From Oscillospiraceae bacterium (lineage in GTDB: Bacteria; Bacillota; Clostridia; Oscillospirales; CAG-272), in contig SVSZ01000010.1 in NCBI GenBank assembly GCA_015064025.1, positions 1 to 36,371 on the forward strand: a DNA stretch of 36,371 nt, in the 5' to 3' direction. Both the position numbers and the translations under genes were made by a program. The notes below the pieces were generated by a model. It had not been told where the DNA came from. It searched no databases and worked only from the letters and a program-made list of their open reading frames with translations. Shown here one piece after another: positions 31,801 to 36,371 of the stretch (position 1 is its first letter; each line of letters begins with the position of its first letter).

Positions 31801-33472
31801 GAAGACCGAGAACACTGTTGTCAAGCTGAAGTGCAACGCCTCCGAGAACGATCTCGTTACTTGCAAGGACCGTCTTATCAAGTAACTGCGAGGACTCCGC
31901 ATACACCAAGGAGGTCTTTTGCTTGCCGCAACCGTTCTCACAGGTATACGTGGTCACGCCGTTCGACGTAACGCCCGCATCCCATGCATGCGCATGAGGA
32001 TCTACGGGGATCGCAACGGTTGCTTGAGCGGGGGTTGCCCCACAGATATCGCAAGCATAGGACTTGCTGCCCACCGCCTTACAAGTCGCATGTGCCGTGA
32101 CGGTTGCCACAAAGGAATGTCGCACGGTCTCCACCGTTTTTTCGGCATCCTCCCCACAGAAGAAGCACTCTCCCGTATAGCTCTGCACGTAGGTACAGTC
32201 CGCCCCTGCCTTTGCCTCCTCGTTCGTCTTATTCCAGACATCAACGCTGTGCCCTGTTGCAGGTGCCGTGATCACACGGTAGCTCTTTCCGCAAACGCAT
32301 TTTTGCAGCTGATACCCGTTCTCCTCACAGCTTGCCGCAAAGGAGCCCGCAGAGGTGTATTCATGCATGAGCGTCTCGACAACCGTTCCGCAGCACGCAT
32401 ACCTTTTTTCATGGCGATCGGGATCTGTTGCATGCTGTGTATACGTAAAGGTATTTGACGTATGTACCGGGGAGAGCTTCGTGCTCGCCGCAGTGACCGA
32501 ATGTGTCAGCGCTTCATCGGAAAAGCAGGTATCACAGCTCGCGCAGTACCAATATCCGATATTTCCCCACTCGGTGCAGCTTGCCGCCCGAGGATCGATA
32601 TAGGTCGCCGCATGAACGTGCGACGCAAGAGGCACTCTCTTTTCCTTTTTGCAAAGGGTGCACTTATAAACGGTAACGTCGCCGTTCACCGTACCTCCGT
32701 TCCACGTGTGCTCCTCCTCCGCAATCAAGGCATCACAGCAGGCATGACGCTTTTCATGCTTTGCGTCATCCGTAATCATTGCAACGTATTCAAAGGTCTT
32801 TTTCGTATGCTTCGACGGATCAAGCGAACCGTACGGCTCTTTGCAGCGTGTGCAGATCGCCTGAGAAAGACAGGTCGCCATGCCGCCCGTATGTGAAGGA
32901 GCAATGCGCGTTTCCTCCTCTGTAAGCGGCTTTGTCAACGCCTCGTCCGAGAAACGGCTGTCACATGCCGCACAGTACCAATACGCAACGTTTCCAAAGC
33001 TCTCGCATCCTGCGGGAGTCGCTTCGACGTGCACAGCTTCATGCGAATGTGCTCCGGAGGCTACCTTTTTCGTAGCTCCGCAATCCTTACAGGTGTAAAC
33101 GGTCACACCCGTATTCACAGGATCGGAAACACCCGCATCCCACGTGTGTACCAAAGTCTCGATCACTGCGTTACAGCAGACATGGTATCGGTCGTGCTTC
33201 TCGCCGTCCTCCCCATTCTTCCTGCAAAGGATCTCGGTCGATGCATGCTTGGAAGGATCCTTGGAATCCGCAACCTCTCTCGTATCCTTCTCACCGCACA
33301 GGGTACAGCTTGCCGTTTCCGTCATGTTTTTTTGGCAGGTCGCGTCCCCATTTGCGGTATACGTTCCCCATTCGTGCTCACACACCCCGTCGTCACAGGA
33401 GGTGACAAGCAGTGTGCAGACAAGAGCAAGAATAAGAACGGCAACACTCAGCAAACAACGTTTTCTGTTCAT
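28865..33472 (-). CDS. Very large cysteine-rich repeat lipoprotein
   Basis: A 1535-residue secreted protein. It starts at ATG 33472 with AAGGAG 8 bases upstream, which overlaps the stop of the previous gene. Residues 1-26 are a lipoprotein signal peptide with lipobox VTSC (Cys26). I count roughly 87 cysteines, mostly in CxxC or CC pairs. About residues 63-345 contain a long block repeated twice and then in part: KHDRYHVCC, HTWDAG, VYTCKDCGATKK, GNVAYWYCAACDSRFSDEAL, against KHEKRHACC, HTWNGG, VYKCTLCKKEKR, GNIGYWYCASCDTCFSDEAL. A middle domain (about 540-680) is cysteine-poor and ends EAEHFSTYLPG, a pattern seen in clostridial surface proteins. More CxxC repeats follow to about 1430. It closes a GH42-like/DUF5662 operon. 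The exact job is unknown. Confidence 0.88.
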   Translation of the reverse strand: MNRKRCLLSVAVLILALVCTLLVTSCDDGVCEHEWGTYTANGDATCQKNMTETASCTLCGEKDTREVADSKDPSKHASTEILCRKNGEDGEKHDRYHVCCNAVIETLVHTWDAGVSDPVNTGVTVYTCKDCGATKKVASGAHSHEAVHVEATPAGCESFGNVAYWYCAACDSRFSDEALTKPLTEEETRIAPSHTGGMATCLSQAICTRCKEPYGSLDPSKHTKKTFEYVAMITDDAKHEKRHACCDALIAEEEHTWNGGTVNGDVTVYKCTLCKKEKRVPLASHVHAATYIDPRAASCTEWGNIGYWYCASCDTCFSDEALTHSVTAASTKLSPVHTSNTFTYTQHATDPDRHEKRYACCGTVVETLMHEYTSAGSFAASCEENGYQLQKCVCGKSYRVITAPATGHSVDVWNKTNEEAKAGADCTYVQSYTGECFFCGEDAEKTVETVRHSFVATVTAHATCKAVGSKSYACDICGATPAQATVAIPVDPHAHAWDAGVTSNGVTTYTCENGCGKQKTSLVYAESSQLLDKTVLASNEIVLGGVALQLDNSVLGLLSDDDVTLAAAPVLSSDRETLIGTLPEALRGQITQDTPIYDFTLSQNGSDIKSFDGGKITVTLPYTLPSNVDADCVAVWYVSESGELKFYPATYRVVSGAGSVTFEAEHFSTYLPGIAPSDEACELYSHNYTTATNAPTCDAGGYTEYHCQRCGDSKIDDVLSPLGHAYDSGTGTASTCLSQGKMTYTCTRTGCDHVLEKTLPLAAHSWQEDTTQRVEATCTDDGLKVEKCRQSGCDAEKSTTIEAYGQHTLYVDSVELAPGADTCKEGVLLHKKCQGNGNECDYTETETVTGEHISLDKYAFDEGSGQPYEEEKLMLGSYLTAAGISYSEEPSIVLVAGCICGEQKASIYMNGGMDMYSNTLFTGFEGGFHATTPYEQTLIAIAQPMPTMGPGMPGYVDPTPYKICFESKLSEVDCRTTYSVTVKIGYDEDTGTAVETKAYTLNEYDSHTEKTTATVADPTKSCYQNCRDENGAFFYGINVTKSCADCGEILDTYTDAVTSSSSHYFTSKEVFEHKHDATDSYYGVRVFIRECPCGQVEYTLHRGDCSFERSTVGDATVYACSCGFIYAERRNVTVTDTVHCRQTKTDYLYLGCSSVNAYTDCDKTVVCPWYDEVYHDYSLLVNETNKDDPEPTDDPCRYYVYDITYCDKCNWRTYSSYEGYRTIHDLNKTSGTPDSHGNVTTTETCMEDGCGYLSIVLKDKDGNMLRSYTEEKDYERNELCFCLSVWKMIGDEPRLTLERNEYYDLETEELKRWNQTLYTYTIDAETGCIQKSVFTDHEGEYSEYESNFCNFDDEETQMKTCLQDGYYKRICSTCTREEYGYYEECMGHSLETRWGTYSNGSSYEYYWCGYCSVYSKYNTYGPAAVDVMPMGEEEGTVKLDYVKRQSSASVACTFEVYRFDHYGYLSVNEEDGTPVKSTLSGIIVSDDGIGTLSFAQADVAMALDALTLDTENYSYQAYLVITCSDGNVTYVPVSQ
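31990..33285 (-). repeat. Tandem cysteine-rich blocks inside the lipoprotein gene
   Basis: On the protein the block [DPSKH-(...)-KH(D/E)(R/K)xHxCCxA-(...)-HTW(D/N)-(...)-VY(T/K)CxxC-(...)-GN(V/I)xYWYCAxCDxxFSDEALT] occurs twice at about 140 residues per unit, and the start of a third copy (RHEKRYACCGTVVETLMHE) follows before divergence. The N-terminal HEWGTY and TASCTLCGE segment and the later CxxC stretches are related, more divergent units. Boundaries are approximate. Confidence 0.75.
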
Positions 33473-33484
33473 TTTTCTATCTCC

Positions 33485-34051
33485 TTACTTATGTTTTTCC
33501 GCCTCAGCGTCCCGTCCGTAAGGCGCGTTGTTCGGAATGGATTTCAAATGTGCAAAGGCTGCTCGTTCCCCTTCCTTGGCAAGCAACGCAAGCCACTCCT
33601 CCAAAAGATCTGCCGTATCCGCATCCATTTTCTTTCTCGCGTTTCCGCGGGAAAAGTATTCAAGCGGCATAGCATCGGTATACTCCCGCCCCTTGTAGAT
33701 CTTGCTTGCGGCAACACGGTCGCAAAACATCTCCTTGACAAAACGGATCGGCATCTTGACGGGCTCGTACATTTTTGTTTTGGGATTGAGATCGTTCCAA
33801 TATTCAAAATGGTGTCGGTTCCGCCCCTTGTGATGCATCCACGCAAGAGAATATCCAAGCGCCTCGCGCTCCCCTTCATTGGGACTTCTTGTGCCAAGGT
33901 AGTAGCGCGCCCCGGGAATAAACTCGGCAGGCGAATATTTGGACAGATCATGAAACAAGCCTTGCAGGCCGATCCCTGCGCGAAAGCAATGTGCGATCAC
34001 CCGATGACGGTGGCGCGTGATGGTTCGAAAATGCAAAAACGGATGCGCCAT
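33485..34051 (-). CDS. DUF5662 family protein
   Basis: A 188-residue protein that I recognise as the DUF5662 family of Firmicutes; its biochemistry is not established as far as I know. The typical segments are present: FLHFRTITRHRHRVI, LFHDLSKYSPAEFIPGARYY (with a His-Asp pair at about 34-35), GYSLAWMHHKGRNRHHFEYW and MPIRFVKEMFCDR. The many conserved His, Asp and Glu residues suggest a metal site. No signal peptide is seen, so it acts in the cytoplasm. It lies 18 bases after the GH42-like gene and 12 before the lipoprotein gene, all on one strand, so the three are very likely co-transcribed. Confidence 0.88.
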   Translation of the reverse strand: MAHPFLHFRTITRHRHRVIAHCFRAGIGLQGLFHDLSKYSPAEFIPGARYYLGTRSPNEGEREALGYSLAWMHHKGRNRHHFEYWNDLNPKTKMYEPVKMPIRFVKEMFCDRVAASKIYKGREYTDAMPLEYFSRGNARKKMDADTADLLEEWLALLAKEGERAAFAHLKSIPNNAPYGRDAEAEKHK

Positions 34052-34069
34052 GCAGTACCCTCTCCTTTT

Positions 34070-36151
34070 TCATTCCTCAATTTTGTAAATGCGCGTTTCA
34101 AATTCCTTCATTTCGATATCCGTGTAGATACCGTTGAAGAGGAAGGGATGCTCGCCCGTTTCCGTATCGGTCAGAGCGCGAACGGGACAAGGGAGACAGA
34201 TCCTTTTCTCTCCTGCGGTACATGCATGGATCGCCACATAATTTCCGCCCGCATAGATCACATCCCCCTTCCGTGTATAAACATGGACGCCCGCAAGCGT
34301 TGCGATCTCGCGCAAAAGAGCGCTCGGCAAGCACGGAAGCACGCTGACGATCTCGCGAAAGCCCTCTCTTTCAAATGCCAGCACCGACGGAGTGTGATCG
34401 TCCGCAAAGGCAGCCAAGGAATACGCACCGTCAAGTGCATTCCTTACAAAGCGAGGACAGGAAACCGCCTCGGTGGGAAAATACTCGTTCTCGAACACCC
34501 CCTGCGCTTTTGCGGAATACGGGTCGTATACGGTCCCGACGCCGGTCAGATCATCGGGAGTGAATTGGCACCAAAGCAGTGTCCGCCCGTTTCCGCGAAG
34601 CTTTTCGTCGATCACACGGCGGATATCCTCAGAGGGGGATAAAAATCCCGAAAGGATGATCAAGCGGTATTTGTCCGCATCAAAAGAATCGCTGAGCAGA
34701 TCCTTGGCTTCAAGCATATCCACGGGGGCACCCATACGTGAGATCTCGTCCACCTGTCGCTTGTTGATATATTCCGCGGGCGAATCGTTTCTTCTCATAT
34801 GGAACACACCCGTCTCGTCCACGACAAAGGCAACGTCACGGCAAAGGGGCGCATTCCGCCTTTCCTTCATGCGAACACAAAAATCCGAAAACAGTCCCAT
34901 TACATCGGGATCGTCAAACGCACCGCCGAACATATCGAACCACCAGACGGCAACACCCTCGGTAAGCACGCGTGCGATGGCTTTTTTGACAGCCGAAAAG
35001 GTCAGCGCCTTGCTTGCAAGCGGTGTCCAAACGGGCGTTTTGTAGTAGTTGTTTTTTGAAACGACGTGCGGAAGCATTTCTCCAAGAGTCCGCGTCAGAT
35101 GCGTGCGGATATCGCCCTCACAGAAGAAAAGCTTTCCGTGCAGTGCGGCACTTGAGAGCGTGGCGTTGCTTGACCATGCCCCGCCGGGCTCCGGATGATT
35201 GCCCGTTGCCGCAATAAAGTCCACGTAAGGAGAACCAAGCACCCTTGAAAGTGCGAAATGCCCCTTGTCGGGGTGAATCAGAAAAATATTATAGCCGTAA
35301 AAAGCCCCTGCAAGGCGCGAGCCGTTCGAATGCTCCTTGACGGTACGGCAAAAATGAACGATGGAATCAGCAAAAACATCGTTTGTATAAGCGTAAAAGT
35401 CGATCACGTTTTTCTCGCGCGTCCCGTCGCGAAGAGCTCCGCGCAAGGAATAACACCTCTGAAGAACGCTCGGAATCCGCACCTCGGAAAAGGCACTGTA
35501 CGCACTTCCCCAGGCAAGATTCCATTTCACCACGCTCTCATATTTCTTTTCGAGCCATTTGGAAAATCCTTGGCGATTGACCTCGGAATAATCCAAGCGG
35601 AAGATGTGCCCCTCGTAGCATTCGGGCGTCCATTCCTCCGTTCCTCCCGCGGCAACGTGGTAGCCTACCACGCAATCCCGCCATTTGGAGGCTTCGATGT
35701 GATCCATCAACGCGCACAGCGCACGGGACGCGTCCTCCCTCCATTTTTGGGAAGCAAAGGATTGGCGAAGCAGTACGCCCTTATCGTCCATACATCTTTC
35801 CTCGGGATATTTCTTCTCCCACCACGTGGGAACGTCCAGAAAGACGCGTGGGAAAACGTACATCTCGTTCCCCTTGGGACAGATCAATTCAAGATCGTGG
35901 TCGATCTGCGAAAAGTCATACCGATCCTCCCCGACCCAAAAGTGCTTCGTCATAGGAAAAAGCCCCGAAAAATCGTTGATCCCATGATCAGGCGCGTAAG
36001 CACCGAAGCTTGTAAAGCGTATACCCGCCCGTCTGAAGTCCTCAAAAATACGCGCATCGGGGCGGTAGGTCATAAACGCCGCAGGCTCCAGGATCTCGCC
36101 GTTCACCTCGATCTTTACAAAGCCGTCCCGAACAACCGTTTTTGCGTACAT
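34070..36151 (-). CDS. GH42-like glycoside hydrolase (clan GH-A barrel)
   Basis: A 693-residue intracellular protein (no signal peptide) resembling family 42 beta-galactosidases and relatives. The N-terminal (beta/alpha)8 barrel spans about residues 30-420. The likely acid/base Glu is in HVAAGGTEEW (E172 or E173); the likely nucleophile is Glu in LFFCEGDIRTH (E345). Both are at the expected strand-4 and strand-7 spacing, but this is my reading. A flavodoxin-like domain, like the GH42 trimerisation domain, follows (about 435-620: DVAFVVDETGVFH, YRLIILSGFLSPS), then a small beta domain. Substrate is not certain: a beta-galactoside or a related glycan. AGGAGGGG lies 6 bases upstream of the ATG. 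It leads the operon with DUF5662 and the lipoprotein. Confidence 0.83.
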   Translation of the reverse strand: MYAKTVVRDGFVKIEVNGEILEPAAFMTYRPDARIFEDFRRAGIRFTSFGAYAPDHGINDFSGLFPMTKHFWVGEDRYDFSQIDHDLELICPKGNEMYVFPRVFLDVPTWWEKKYPEERCMDDKGVLLRQSFASQKWREDASRALCALMDHIEASKWRDCVVGYHVAAGGTEEWTPECYEGHIFRLDYSEVNRQGFSKWLEKKYESVVKWNLAWGSAYSAFSEVRIPSVLQRCYSLRGALRDGTREKNVIDFYAYTNDVFADSIVHFCRTVKEHSNGSRLAGAFYGYNIFLIHPDKGHFALSRVLGSPYVDFIAATGNHPEPGGAWSSNATLSSAALHGKLFFCEGDIRTHLTRTLGEMLPHVVSKNNYYKTPVWTPLASKALTFSAVKKAIARVLTEGVAVWWFDMFGGAFDDPDVMGLFSDFCVRMKERRNAPLCRDVAFVVDETGVFHMRRNDSPAEYINKRQVDEISRMGAPVDMLEAKDLLSDSFDADKYRLIILSGFLSPSEDIRRVIDEKLRGNGRTLLWCQFTPDDLTGVGTVYDPYSAKAQGVFENEYFPTEAVSCPRFVRNALDGAYSLAAFADDHTPSVLAFEREGFREIVSVLPCLPSALLREIATLAGVHVYTRKGDVIYAGGNYVAIHACTAGEKRICLPCPVRALTDTETGEHPFLFNGIYTDIEMKEFETRIYKIEE

Positions 36152-36186
36152 ATAAGCCCCTCCTTACAGGTAATCCGTTCCGTTTC

Positions 36187-36215
36187 ATTATAGCATACAC
36201 TTTCTGCTCTGTCAA
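36187..36215 (-). promoter_or_regulatory. Sigma-A promoter of the GH42-DUF5662-lipoprotein operon
   Basis: On the - strand TTGACA (36210-36215), 17-base spacer, TATAAT (36187-36192), with TGC before the -10 (extended). A perfect consensus promoter, 36 bases before the GH42-like ATG. No operator was recognised around it. Confidence 0.93.
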
Positions 36216-36293
36216 TAAAAAAGAAAAAAGAAACGGCGGGGCTCATGTAGTGTTACAATAGATGTGAGACCAAAATTGAAAAAAGAATAGAAA

Positions 36294-36359
36294 AAGTGAT
36301 TGAGTTCTGTTAAAATAAAGTCACCACAACCAAATCTAACAGAAAGGACTCAATCACTT
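36294..36359. repeat. Imperfect inverted repeat in front of the putative transposase start
   Basis: The outer 12 bases (AAGTGATTGAGT / ACTCAATCACTT) are perfect, and inner TCTGTTA / TAACAGA add 7 more; a 4-base AAGG bulge on the right arm and a 24-base loop separate them. The right arm contains the only purine-rich site (AGAAAGGA) before the ATG, so a folded transcript would hide it. Confidence 0.8.
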
Positions 36360-36360
36360 C

Positions 36361-36371
36361 ATGAAACATTA
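36361..36371 (+). CDS. Possible transposase, first three codons only
   Basis: ATGAAACATTA at the window end reads M-K-H and one incomplete codon. AGAAAGGA lies 12-13 bases upstream, a long spacing. It is listed only because the context looks like an insertion sequence; nothing else supports it. Confidence 0.3.

Larger units (their letters stand above)
36239..36371 (+). mobile_element. Probable left end of an insertion sequence (cut by window edge)
   Basis: AT-rich sequence unlike the flanking coding DNA, ending in ATGAAACATTA at the very edge, which could be the first codons (MKH) of a transposase. Upstream of it lies an inverted repeat: AAGTGATTGAGT plus TCTGTTA (36294-36312) against TAACAGA plus ACTCAATCACTT (36337-36359, with AAGG between). 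The left boundary is guessed from the end of AAAGAAACGGCGGGG. The start MKH would suit IS30-type transposases, but 3 codons prove nothing. Confirming this needs the next 1-2 kb. Confidence 0.42.

Noticed and set aside
28865-33472. Lipoprotein as an intracellular zinc-finger protein
   Set aside because: A clear signal peptide with lipobox VTSC at residues 23-26 places it outside the cytoplasm.
33029-34642. A 537-codon open frame on the + strand spanning three genes
   Set aside because: It runs across the lipoprotein, DUF5662 and GH42-like genes on the opposite strand and contains no recognisable domain.

Overview
The window looks like a chromosomal segment of an anaerobic Firmicute of class Clostridia. 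Four things point there: consensus sigma-A promoters (TTGACA/TATAAT, 17-base spacers), AGGAGG-type ribosome binding sites, a T-box riboswitch in front of pheST, and a clostridial gene order (dprA-topA-trmFO; plsX-rnc-radical SAM-smc-ftsY; yhbY-nadD-yqeK-LCP-rsfS-leuS). Genus and species cannot be told from the sequence alone. Most genes are housekeeping; the right end is accessory.

Region 1 (1-18388, all - strand) is a long, tightly packed superoperon read right to left: an SpoU/TrmH rRNA methyltransferase, dprA, topA, trmFO, plsX, rnc, a radical SAM protein, smc, ftsY, rdgB, a small membrane protein, yhbY, nadD, yqeK, an LCP-family protein, rsfS and the N-terminal third or less of leuS, cut by the window edge. 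It joins DNA processing, tRNA modification, phospholipid synthesis, RNA processing, chromosome segregation, protein targeting, nucleotide sanitation, NAD synthesis and ribosome silencing. Gaps are mostly under 50 bases.

Region 2 (18389-20640, - strand) holds infC-rpmI-rplT with a consensus promoter, a leader with a terminator-like hairpin, an apparent AUU start codon on infC and a strong terminator after rplT. Upstream is a CDP-alcohol phosphatidyltransferase gene with its own promoter and terminator. Region 3 (20641-22545, - strand) is a two-gene unit: a TIM-barrel sugar isomerase/epimerase-like protein and a sugar nucleotidyltransferase-like protein.

Region 4 (22598-28861, + strand) has a VanZ-like membrane protein, a phenylalanine T-box leader, pheS, pheT, a NodB-type polysaccharide deacetylase-like gene, and a membrane/zinc-ribbon protein. 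It ends in a 23-bp perfect hairpin shared with the convergent region 5.

Region 5 (28865-36215, - strand) looks like a three-gene accessory operon behind a consensus promoter: a GH42-like glycoside hydrolase, a DUF5662 protein, and a 1535-residue cysteine-rich lipoprotein with long internal repeats. Just beyond its promoter the window ends in what looks like the left end of an insertion sequence with the first codons of a transposase. The lipoprotein operon is the least explained part of the window. I saw no CRISPR array, tRNA, rRNA or prophage.
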